Positions 44,701 through 55,760 of a stretch of 64,000 nt of DNA are shown here, piece after piece (position 1 is the stretch's first letter; the number at the start of each line of letters is the position of its first letter). Source of the DNA: Gloeophyllum trabeum ATCC 11539. Lineage: Eukaryota > Basidiomycota > Agaricomycetes > Gloeophyllales > Gloeophyllaceae. Location: positions 275,144 to 339,143 of the forward strand of contig NW_006920425.1 in the NCBI RefSeq assembly GCF_000344685.1. The letters run 5' to 3'. The notes below the pieces were generated by a model. The model was not told the origin of the DNA. It saw nothing but the letters and a program-made list of their open reading frames with translations, and did not search any database. Made by a program: the position numbers and the translations under genes.

Positions 44701-46708
44701 TCCCGCAGACTAGTATGGTGCTCCGAAACGTAGGTGAAAGACATTGAGGCTGAGGGCAGCTCTTGCAAACTGCTTGAGGGTGCGTGCCACATACGGTTGG
44801 CAGGCCAGCGTCCACCGCAACTGGCTAGTAATTGCTTGACTTTCTTCCTGTGCAGGGTGGATTTACTTGTTGAAGGCAGCTTGTCCACGAATAGTATGTT
44901 GCGACGATGGATCCTCTTTTCAAAGGGAAAGCTCCCATTGAGGTATAGAATAGATTCAACTGCGAGCTCGAGGGATCCATGCTCTGAGGCCAGTTCGATG
45001 AGAGCGACCAGGGCATCACCAGAAGAATCTGTCACAAGTGCTGACCTGACAATGCCAGGCTGAGAGTTCAACATCCGCTCAACACCTAGTGCGTCGACCT
45101 TTACGCCCGAAGACAGGACGACGATGTCGTCAAGACGGCCCAGATAGAAAATACCTATTGGCGTCATCGTTAGTAGCTGATTGTAGGTACAGTCCGCGCT
45201 CACGGACCGGACATAACAGGCTGACGTGTGTCGAACCCAGGCATCTGGGATCCCTTTGTGATGGTCTTCCCATAGAACTCTGACCCGATGCTGTACAGGT
45301 CCCCCGTCCTATATGCTATTGTTCCATCCAGCGAGACTGAGTAAGCATCACTAGTGCCATAGTCGTAACTCGATGGGATACTCTATGATCCCGGAGTGTA
45401 AGTTGACAGAACACGTGGATGGAGACGATATTCGGACTTTACTAAGAATTATAAGTTCCCCAACATCGTCACTGTCCTGTTCCAGCTCTAAGACACCCAT
45501 TAAGCCAGACATGACTTGGAAACCACTGGTAGTGTCCCATGTCTTGGAGAAACACATTCCACCTGCGACCTCCGTCGCACCCACTAAATCCATGTACTTG
45601 ATGTTCTCCTTCTGCGCCCAACGCACAAGCTCAATCGGCGAAGCTGCCCCTGCCGCGCATATGGCGTCGAGGGACCTTAGCCACTGCTTCTCTTCCGGCG
45701 TCATCTCGCGATAGGTCGAGATAAGGATAGTCGGAACGGCGAACAATGAATGGACTGGGTGATGATATGCCAGAGATGCGAGCAGTAGTCGAAGTAAAGG
45801 TGTCTCCGCAGTCATACTCGGGGAAGATATAGACGGATTGTAGAACAGGTAGGATCCGCCGGTTTGAACAACGACTCCACTATATGAAGTATTAACATCC
45901 AAAGACTTTCTCAACCAAGAGTGCGTACTAACAGGAGACCGATGGTCAACTCGAAAGCGTGACTTAAGGGCAGCCACCCCAGATGGCGTTTGGGACTGCA
46001 CGCGTAGCTCGAACCTCCGAAGGCCTTGATAGTCCGCAGACTCGACTCCATCAACGTCAAATGAGTGTAGCTTACACACTTGAGGGTAGCCACATCGACC
46101 CCGGAACTCGTGAACAATACGACCGCTGGATCACTAGGTAGCCTGTCTTTGATACTCCAGGGCATCTCGGCGGGCTCATGCTCATTCTCGCGCACGCATG
46201 CCATGCAGAAACGTATGATTTCGGGAGAATTCCAAGACTCACTGCCACAACTGGAACCACGAACGACTTCTTCCAGGGACAAGATTGGCACGGGACATCG
46301 ACGCCTCCCTCCGACAGCGGACACAAAACCATCAATAGATGACTGCTGCATGAGAACTAGGTCGACCTCAGCTACCTGAATCATAGATAACATGAGGAGG
46401 GGATCAGATTTGATATTCAAGGGCACAGGGACTATTCCCATAATCCAGAACGCCCACAGGCAGATGGGATAGAGTGGACTGTTGTCGGACACGATAGCGA
46501 CTCGCGCCCCATGAGTAGTGCCAAGGCTAGGACAGAGTCCAACGAGATTACGGGGTATAAGGCCGACTGCTAGGGTTTTGCAAGCAGAGTAAGACAGGTA
46601 ATCATTTTCCCTCTCGGCAAGGAAAGGAGCTGATGGGGTCGTCGACGCCCAATGGTCGAGTAAGTCCAGCAGCGTCGGGAAGCGCCGATGAATTTCACCA
46701 GAAGTCAT
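41776..46708 (-). CDS. Hybrid synthase A-ACP-KS-AT, 1521 aa
   Basis: Exons (complement): 45933-46708, 45438-45879, 45208-45382, 44009-45154, 43827-43958, 43413-43775, 43213-43356, 41776-43163. Domains: adenylation about 10-580 ([41 protein letters not shown]), ACP about 610-685, ketosynthase about 713-1150 ([18 protein letters not shown] with Cys881, [23 protein letters not shown]), AT-like about 1225-1500. It should activate a carboxylic acid as AMP ester, load it on the ACP and extend it. Oddities: the A10 lysine is Thr564; the ATP loop reads [12 protein letters not shown]; the ACP Ser647 stands in TSL rather than DSL; the AT motif GHSxG is GEGPG (1293-1297) and its FHS histidine is absent. 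No reducing domain and no ACP follow the AT. No stop or frameshift breaks the model. The KS is intact. Confidence 0.9.
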
Positions 46709-47438
46709 GAGTTGGCCTCGACGTTGGAAGGATGAAGCCGGCTGATTGCTCCCTATATACAGCGGTGTTGGGAAGGAAAAACACAGCGTACCAATTCTGT
46801 CTCAACTTGACTCCGGGGCCCTCGTCAGTGTGGCAAATGCTCCCGCTCAATCGGAACCATCATAACGTTCGCTAAGCACGGACAGCCTGTCATTTGGATC
46901 CTTCGGTGTTCACAGGCAAACCAATAATAACCTCCATCTGATACCAGAAGCGCTGCACCCTGAAGAGGAGTGACTGGCGCGGCCGCGAAGGGACACGTCG
47001 GGGGAGGAAAGCACGCCTGCCCGCAATCACGGTAATCACAATCATCGGTGGTCTCGGAGAAGTTCGGACGCCCACAGAATGGAGCTCCGGCATGTGCCGC
47101 CTCTCCAAGGCTTCAATCCAGTACAGCTCATTTGGAACTTCAACGGGTGCTCTGTAAATCCAGGCAATGCGCAGTCGTAGGCATGACAGGCTATGCGGAA
47201 GACAATCAGATCCGGGACCATCTACGTTAGGGTCTTCCCACTGTTGTATGGTTGTCCATCTAACGGCGATGGCGGTCCTCCGGGCATCCCTTCTTGGGAG
47301 CTTAGCTGTGGGTGACATCTCGTACTGTGGGTCGTAAGCTAGCATCCCGAATTCTGGCCTTTCTACGGGACGGACATTAAGACATCGACTCTCGACGGCG
47401 ACGGACGGGTTCATTTATCATTCCTGTAACTTCATAGA
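46709..47438. promoter_or_regulatory. Divergent promoter, synthase 1 / monooxygenase
   Basis: 730 bases between divergent start codons. A 174-codon open frame on minus (46890-47414) has no domain and lies where both promoters must be, so I leave it out. The shared promoter supports joint regulation of synthase and monooxygenase. Confidence 0.45.
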
Positions 47439-49267
47439 ATGCACGCGTACAGGAAAGCTTCATTATCTCTGCGTTTCGTGATCATCGGTGGTAGCATCGC
47501 AGGCCTCGCATGTGCGTGTGCCCTACAAGATGCCGGACATCAAGTACGGGTGCTGGAAAAGAGCAGTGGCTCTTACACCGGGGTGCGTCATTTCCGTAGA
47601 TCCCTTCGAACATCGACTTACCCCAAGTATCGAGGTGGCGGGAGGTGTGCGTTCACCGCCAAACATGACCCGAATCCTGAACGGTTGGGGTCTCGGCCCT
47701 TATCTGGCGGACGTAGCCCTCAGCAGCCGAGGGATAACCTTCAAGCTGAGTAGGTTAGGCCCTGCTTACACTCTGGAGGGGTTCACAGTTATGCATCACA
47801 ATCAGGTGGTAACGGAGATCATATTGGGACATCCCTATTCCATCAGGATATCATGCAGAGCTTGGGCGCAGAGTATATGTTCATTGCGGTATGGGCATCA
47901 TTGCTGCTTCAATCCCCTATTCCATGCTGATTGAGTGATATCACTTGTAGTACAGTGATCTTCATAATGCTCTATATACTATGGCTCTGGAGGCTGGAGC
48001 AGTCATCCAGTACAATGCAGGGGTCATTAGCATTGATCCCTATACTGCTTCTGTCCATCTCGAAGGAGGTGCTGTGATCGAGGGTGACATTATTATTGCT
48101 GCCAACGGCTTTGATAGTTTTGTGCGTCCTCTTGTTGCAGGCTGTTGTCCCCAGGAAAGCACAATCAAATTTTGCGAGGCCAAGTCAATGAATTGTTACT
48201 TCATCAACCATGGCATTCTGATGATAGCCCAGCTCTTGCATCCCAGCTGAAAGAATGAGAGATGATGAGAATCTTGCAGGTCTTCTGCACACCCCAGAAG
48301 TGAGTTCCATTTGCACTTGTGTTTTTGAGGCTGATGTCAAGAGGCTATAGCTGAGCATTTGGATGGGTGATGGGCATGCTGTTTGGGGCCATCCAGTAGT
48401 GTGTCATTTGCACAAATATTATGGTATCATGACTGATTGCCCCCTAGCACCACAAAGATTCATACGCTGTAGTGATAGCATGGCCTACTAAGCTGGATAT
48501 ATTTAATGAAGATTTTGGAACAGAAATGCCTCTTGAAGTCATTGATTTCAAGATGAATGAGTTAGACAAGAGGTGCGAGTGATTCCTGTGTAGTATCCAT
48601 TTCTGACAAACAAAATTACTAGCTTGTGTGATCTCTTATCCCTGGCTCAGCCACTGAGACCTACACTCTATAAACCACACAAAGGTGAAGCACTTGGAAA
48701 CCTTGTTCATGAAAGTGGTAAGGTCATCTTGGTTGGACATGCAGCACATCCATTGCCCGTGAGTACCATCCAGCATGTCATATTTCCTGCATCTCATTCG
48801 GGTATCATATACAGCCAAATGGAACACAGAACACTGCACTCGTCATTGAGGACGCTGCAGCTCTCGGGACTCTGTTTGCACATCTGAGTTCCCATGATCA
48901 GATACCAAGCCTGGTCAGTGCATTTGAGGAGATTCGTCTCCCTCGCTCTGCAGATGTGATCAAGTCAGAGATCGGCAAGCTCGAAGCTGTTGCCCTTCCT
49001 CACGGCGCAAGTGAGGTGCAAGCGAAGGGCCTCTCGTCAGCACTGTCAATGCCACTAACAAGCTGGGACGATGATATCGAGAACAACCTACGGGCGGAAT
49101 GGGAGGAGCTTATTCGCATGTTCAACTACGATGCTAACGAGGTGGCTGAAGATTGGTGGGTCACATGGGGCTCAATCATGGAACATTCAAGCCCGCCGAT
49201 CGATGGCCCCTCACGCGGCGAGACAGGCATGATGGAGATCACAGTTTCACGTACCCCCGTGTCGTAG
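47439..49267 (+). CDS. FAD-dependent monooxygenase (group A), 471 aa
   Basis: Exons 47439-47582, 47635-47805, 47847-47888, 47951-48183, 48233-48299, 48351-48395, 48448-48572, 48623-48758, 48815-49267. Salicylate-hydroxylase-like family: FAD-binding FVIIGGSIAGLACACALQ, VRSPPNMTRILNGWGL, YSDLHNALYTMALEAGA, DIIIAANGFDSFVR (the DG-type motif reads NG), then GHAAHPLPPNGTQ and IEDAAALGTLF at the second FAD site. Such enzymes hydroxylate aromatic or enol-type substrates with NAD(P)H and oxygen. Oddity: the usual GD at the second FAD motif is GH. Two apparent frame breaks (near 47840 and 48200) vanish if a 41-base and a 49-base intron are accepted; the donors GTGGTA and GTCAAT are weak, so those joins are the least sure part. 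It lies between the two synthases and probably tailors their product. Confidence 0.8.
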
Positions 49268-50313
49268 TTTGTTCTTAGTATGTATGGAATTGACCTATCC
49301 CCATGCCACCACCCCAAAGTCTTTGTTGTTGTCGACAGGCGGTCGTCATTACCACGGCTTGTCTGATCCATGACACTCCCCCTAACCTGAGACACCGGGC
49401 GCAAGCAGGAAAAGATAAGATTCCAAGCTCGACGTCAAACAGGTACATAAACACCGTGAACATCGGTGATGATGCAGCAGGATGTCCGGGTCGGGAATTG
49501 TGCGGACACCAAACGCCAAGGAAGCAGCCAAGTGACAAATCGCGGAATAACGGCCAGCGCATAGCACGAGACGCGAACTCACAGCGATCTGATACCATAG
49601 CCGGTCGGGAAGTCGCACCTACGGGGTAATGATGAAGATGTATAACGAAAGGTGGACCTACAGAATCCATTCCGATACGATGACCGGTCATGAGAAGCTC
49701 TCACGGTTAGCCTCGCAGAGTTTGAGAACCGCGGCGGCCGAAAAGCATACTGATAGTACCTACCGCCCTCGAAAATAGCTGGCAAATTGGCGTAAGACAG
49801 TGGCGCAGGAACAAAATTAGTGGCATTAATCACCTACTAATAGCCTAACGAGAAGTGACCTCCAACAGTGATGAAGTGCAATCTCTGCAGAAGATATTCG
49901 TGCATGAGCCGATCGTCGAACCGCTCTCGCGAGATAGCTTCGCAACTCGGGGATACAAGAAGAGAAGTATGAGAACCTGAGAACATCGTACTTCTGGCTT
50001 GAGGCGACGAATCATGACAGCATCCGTGGGCGAGAGCTTATGATAAGCACATGGAGGGATGCTCTTGAGGCTAGGCGAGGCACATGTGTCAACGGTAAAC
50101 CCAAAGGGACCATCTTCAACATGGTGCTAAGGAACCCGTGCGGAAGACAGGTCAACCTGCTGCATAAGAGCATCAGGACGTTAGGCCACATACCAATATG
50201 TACAATCCCCTATCACGGCGACGAAAGTTTTGATCTATCCATCAGGAGGCAGCAGCAAGAGCTGCGGGTCCCCGAAGCCAAAGAAAGCAGCCCTGCGCTC
50301 AATATACGACCAG
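49268..50313. promoter_or_regulatory. Upstream region of synthase 2
   Basis: 1046 bases without a supported gene. No adenylation or other loading domain is encoded ahead of the second synthase, which matters for its model: it starts directly with a ketosynthase. Confidence 0.45.
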
Positions 50314-53300
50314 ATGTCTGACCAACCTGACCCCATCGCCATCATAGGATGCTCTTGTCGACTCCCAGGGAACGTCCGCAATGCGACTAATTTCTGGACG
50401 CTACTATCAAGTGGTCAATGGGAAGAATGCAGCACAGAACCACCTATATCCCGAGGATTCGACAGGATGCACCCGGAGAGCGTTGGCTATATCAAGCACG
50501 GGGGTTGGTTGGGCCCAGAGGGAGTCGAAGATTTCGACGCGAAGTTCTTTGGCATACCGCCTGGCGAAGCAGAGGTCCTTAGGCCTAACAGTCGGATAGC
50601 TCTAGAGTTGACATGGGAAGCCCTCGAGAATGCAGGCATCCAGCCCAGTGCGCTGAGAGGTAAGAACGTATCGGTGTCCATCGCCATGGGCGCTGAAGAC
50701 GGTTGGGATTTGCGGCGATTTGCCGAAGACGGCCGTGAGGCCTTCGACCATAATTGGGCGCAGAACAGCGATCCCAGTGCTGTGGCGGGACGCGTCTCGC
50801 ATTTCTTCGACTTCCATGGCGCCATCGGGACAGTTTCGGGAGCTTGTGCAAGCGGGGTGAACGCTTTAGAATATGGTAGGATCGCAAGCTCATAGTCGGG
50901 ATGTATTTTCTGAGTTGAAACAGGGACCAATTCGTTTGTTGCACAAGGGGCCGAGCTCGCCGTTGTGGGTGCACTGGCCACTCACTTTACCCCGGCACCA
51001 TTTCTATGGGCTTCGTCCGTCGGAGTTGCCTCTTGTCGGGGGAGGTGCTCTGCATTTTCAGATCAGGCAGACGGTTACCTTCCTTCGGTTAGTCCGATAA
51101 GTATGACGCCTGGTTGGCGCAATTCAACCTATATCATAGGAGGGCGCGGTTTTCTTCATTCTGAAGAAAGCAGCACAAGCAAGGTGCAATGGAGACTGCA
51201 TTTACGCCTTGATACCGAGTATCACTCTGCGACATAACGGGTTCACTCAGACTCTAACCAGCCCCAGTGCGGATAGACAAGCCTCTCAGCTCAGAGAATC
51301 ATTATCTGCAGCTAACATTTCGGCGGGAGATGTGGTGTTACACGAAGGTAGGGTAACTATGTTTTCCAGCGGATGGTTGTTCGATATTTCTAACATGACG
51401 CAGCTCACGGCACGGGCACGATACTCGGCGATATGATTGAGCTTGAAGCCATCAAAAATGTCTACAACGTCAGTCGGGAAGATCCACTGTATCTCACATC
51501 TTCTAAGACGATTGTGGGGCACTGTCAAGCGGCTGCAGCCCTGGTCGGTACGTCCACAAAAATTACCAATCAATGTGCGATCTCACGTGCTTCCAGGAGT
51601 TCTGAAGGTCATATTGTGCATCGTGCACCGCACGATTCCTCCGCATCACATTGAGCCTTACCCAGACCTCAAGGACGGCATTATTCGAGTTCCTATCAGG
51701 CCCATTTGTGTTGGAAATGACCGTCCATTCATTGCCACCGTTAGCGCCCTCGGGTTCAGTAAGTCGAGAAGTTGTTGGAAATCTGCACTTGTACTAAATA
51801 TTATCCGTAGCCGGTGGTGCTGGAAGTATCGTGCTACAAGAACCACCACGACCGTCGGTGGCGAGTCTACCGTCATACAGGCACTATCTTCTACCCTTCT
51901 CTGGAAAAACAAAGGCGGCGCTCCGCACGTCCATGGACTCTGTGGGCCATTGGATAAAGACATGTGACTGCAGTATTCAAGAGCTATCCGTTATTCTCTC
52001 TCTCACGCGGGAACATCACCGAGAACGAAAGGCATTTGTAGTGCAAAGCCTCCGTGAGGCGCTGGCGTGTCTTGGCTTGACTGCACCCGGCGGCTCCTTG
52101 ATCTGTACGCGTGCTGATGATTCAGGGGGGTATGGCTCAGAGTGCTCTGATGCTCCAGACATTAGGGAGCTTGCTTCATCGTCTTCACACCCCCTGGCTA
52201 CACTCGCCTATATGTATGAAACTGGACGCGATTTGGATTTCTCACTTGCGTACTGCAGGAGTATGATCCCAGCACATTTATTGCGTAGTTTCCCCACCTA
52301 TCCTTTTGAGAGGGAGCGGTATTGGCGTTATCCCCCGTCACGTCCAAAACCCGAGGTCGCTGGGTTCTCGCTCCCAAGCCCCGTCTCGGTATCCTGTCCT
52401 GACAGTGATGCGACAGGACGAGATTCGGACTCTAACACGTCTCACCTTTCTGTCCAGTCTGTCTCAGCCATCGTCTCCAAGCTGCTCCACCAGGAAATGG
52501 TCGAAATTGACCCAAGGGCCAGCGTATTCGACTTGGGAATAAATTCGCTGAGCAGTATAGAACTCGCCCAATCTCTGTCCAGAGGGTTCTCGCGCACTAT
52601 CAGCGTAGGCGACCTCTACAGGCTTAGCACCATATCTTCTATCTACGACTTCCTCGTTGGTCGGTCAGGGTACTCTTCCGTCTGTACCCAGGGGCATCTG
52701 GATGCTCTGATAGAGAAGTTCTCCGCACCTTTCAGGCACTTCCCTCAAGACGCACACCGACGTCCCAACAGAGAATCGGAAACGACGATCGTGTTGACAG
52801 GTGCGACTGGGTTCCTTGGCTCTCGCATTCTTTCTCGACTCCTGCGCATGCAGTCCGTAAAGGTGGTATGCCCGGTCCGTGGTAGCCACCCAGCACGATT
52901 AGATCAAGTCTTCGGGGCTCGAGGCCTCGACAGAGACGTTTTGCAGCACGCTTTGCAGCATGGCACCCTGCGCGTGGTAACAACTTCAGGTCTAGGCGAT
53001 CCCCTCCTCGGGTGCTCGGACGAAGTGCATCAAAACATCTTGGGCTCCGTGGATGTGATCATTCATTGCGCCTGGAAAGTTGACTTCAACCACCACCTGC
53101 CAGGATTCGAAGCGGACTTAGCCGGGGTACGATCACTGGCCGAAGTCGCAGTTCGAAGCAGAAAGACACCCAAATTGTACTTTATCACGAGTTTCAGCGC
53201 ATCTTTTGGTTACGAAGGCGTCTCGGTCCCAGAGGTTCCATTGGACTGCAAGATTGGTCACGCATTGTCCCAGGTTTGTGGCGAAATTGAAACATTCTGC

Positions 53301-55516
53301 GGGGTTCTTATTTATCTTTTAGGGGTACGCTGTATCCAAGCTAGCAGCTGAGTACATCCTGTACGGTTTACGTGACCGTTACCCCGGACGCTTTGCACTG
53401 GGCATAGTCCGAGTAGGTCAAATCTGCGGTGATTCCAGGAGCGGCGGTTGGAATACCAATGAGATGATACCGATGGTCTTGCGTTCAATCTTTGCCTTGG
53501 GCATGGTTCCAAGGGCTCTACCTGATGTCTCATGGGTTCCTGTCGACGTGTGTGCGGATGCAATCTGCGATTTTGTCAGTGATGCCCTCTGCGAGCGAAG
53601 GCAGGCACTAATGGTCTACAACGTGGCTAATCCCGAAATCGTTGCATGGCCAACGGTTGTTCGGTATGCAGCAAGTGCCCTGGACTGCCCCATGCCTCGT
53701 ATGGTGGACCTCGGCGAGTACATCAAAGCCCTTGAAGCCTTTGAAAAATCACTCAATGCGGACGAACTCCTTGTCCGTCGATTGCTTCCATCATTGAAGG
53801 AAGCTGCAACCACTTCAGGTTTCCCGTCGAGATACTGTCCTCTGGATGTTCGCGAGTCACTTAAGTTCAGCCCATCCCTATCCAACTGTCCAGTGATAGA
53901 TGAGGAGTTTGTCAGGTTGCTCATGCACAATATGAGCGGCGTCTCTGTCGAGGTATGTCAAGGTTCTCCGCAAGCACTTGTTGGTAGCGATACCGTTAGT
54001 GGCGTTCAGTATGCATTCGTGTTTGGTCCTTGGGCAGGTACCGTCACGAGCTGGCCCTCAGACCTTGCTTACAATCGGATTTTGGAACGGCTCTTTGCTC
54101 GTGCGGAACAAGAACGTTCAGAGCCGTGCATAACTGATGATAGAACGTGAGCTGTTCGCGAAAATCTGCATTCTTAATCGTGAAAATGATCTCGTGTCTT
54201 CTAGTCACGGCACCACACAGAATGCCCTCCAGTTCCAATTGCGTGCGCTAGCCTATCAGCTATTTAACGTCGAAAGACTCAGCAGGACTGGAATACGACC
54301 GTCACTCGTGACAGGCTATTGCTTTGGTGAATTCGCCGCGGCAATTATTGGTGGTCGTGCCAGCGAGGCGGATGTGGTGAAGGTCTTAGTTCAACGAGAT
54401 CTGGCTATTCGAACCAGCCGGCACAAGAAAACCGTTCGAGATATCTCCTTGGATGCTGATGGAGGACGAGAGGACACGGCCGCAATGTTGAATGTATTCC
54501 TCTCCGCCGCCATCGTCCAGCGGCACCTCATCCTTATTGGCGCGGAGCTCGATATAGCCATCCACGCAGGACCCATGCACACAATTATATCTGGTTGCCC
54601 CGCAGCAATCTCCCGTGCAGAGGCTTATTTTCTCGCCCGACAGCTTCCATGCAAATTGATAGCAACTGATATACCGTTCCATTCCAAGCAGATGAACGGC
54701 GCTGTCGATCTGCTTCGGCAGTTGCTGGGCGAAGCACGTCCCGTTAGTTCCTCAGACAAGTGCATCTACCTATCCGGGTTGACCGGAAATGTGCTGTCGA
54801 AAGGTTCCCTAGCGATGGCTTACTGGATGCGGCACATGCGGGAGCCTGTGCGCTTCTCAGAATGTATGCAAGTACTTCATCGCATGAGGCATTCAGAAAG
54901 TGGCTCTGCGTCAACAGCAGGCTGGACATTCGTTGACATGGGGCCCGGTATGGCTCTGACGAGTATCGTAGGAAGATACCAGTGGGAGGACTTCCAGTTG
55001 GTGTCAGTGGATCAATGTCTTCACCATTCACATCCCCTCGATAAACTCTCTCCTCTAATCAGACACACTAGAGATGACCCACCGCCTAAGACGGCAGAAC
55101 CAGCGATATCGCTCTCCCGGTCAAATTCCTTGCAAGATCCGATGCTCTGCGAGTCTAATACCCCTGCGAGTCGTACGCTCCAGACGGGCTTGCGCATGGT
55201 GAAGAGCCTCGGTACCCATCTACACACAGACGTCCATGAACTAAAGATCCCGAGTCCTCCTTTGACTGCCGCCCCTTTGCCGGTGGAGAACAACGACACC
55301 CTCAAGTCCGCCTTCCTTTCAACCATGTCTGATCTTTTTCGTTACGCTCCCGAGTCTGATAGAACATTACTCCGAGGGACGTTCATCGGTCTCGGGATCG
55401 ATTCTCTGAGCTTCGTACGCCTTTCGCAGGCGCTGAGGGACAAAACAGGACGGACGCTCCCTGCGTCGGCATATACGTCTGGGGCTTGTATCGAGGACAT
55501 TTTACGTAACTTGTAG
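50314..55516 (+). CDS. Hybrid synthase KS-ACP-TR-AT-ACP, 1612 aa
   Basis: Exons 50314-50875, 50924-51087, 51140-51347, 51404-51547, 51597-51758, 51811-53273, 53323-54146, 54205-55516. Domains: ketosynthase about 5-430 (PIAIIGCSCRLPGN, GACASG with Cys178, EAHGTGT with His313, KTIVGHCQ with His351). A short linker ends in SFPTYPFERERYW, the sequence that normally follows an AT. ACP with Ser660 (GINSLSS) is next, then thioester reductase about 740-1110 (LTGATGFLGSRIL, YAVSK 903-907, NADPH), acyltransferase about 1130-1500 and a second ACP with Ser1576 (GIDSLSF). Placing AT-ACP behind the reductase is unusual, because reductases normally end the line. One exon (53323-54146) runs from the reductase into the AT, so it is a single protein. 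The AT nucleophile motif is GYCFG (Cys1215) instead of GHSxG; IPFHS is kept. Likely partner of the minus-strand synthase. The first Met is the one in frame with the KS. Confidence 0.9.
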
Positions 55517-55760
55517 GTGAAGCAAGGATGACTAATATCCAATCGTCGTGAGGTCGCGACCGGTGATAGCGTCTCTTTGCTGTGTACTACAACGTGCGTG
55601 TATTATATATTATGGGTGCAATGTGTAAGTCTCGCAGTAATGTACAACTATTGTCTCCCGGTTGAGCTTAGGAACTCGTCACTGAAATGAATGCTGATGA
55701 CATGGCGATTGCCATTATCCCGCCTGTCTTAGATCTCTTTTTTATCACAGCAAATGATCT

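Noticed and set aside
46890..47414. 174-codon minus-strand frame between synthase 1 and the monooxygenase
   Set aside because: No domain, unusual composition, and it occupies the only space available for two promoters.
47806..48232. Two frameshifts in the monooxygenase
   Set aside because: Both disappear with phase-correct short introns, and the conserved blocks then join.
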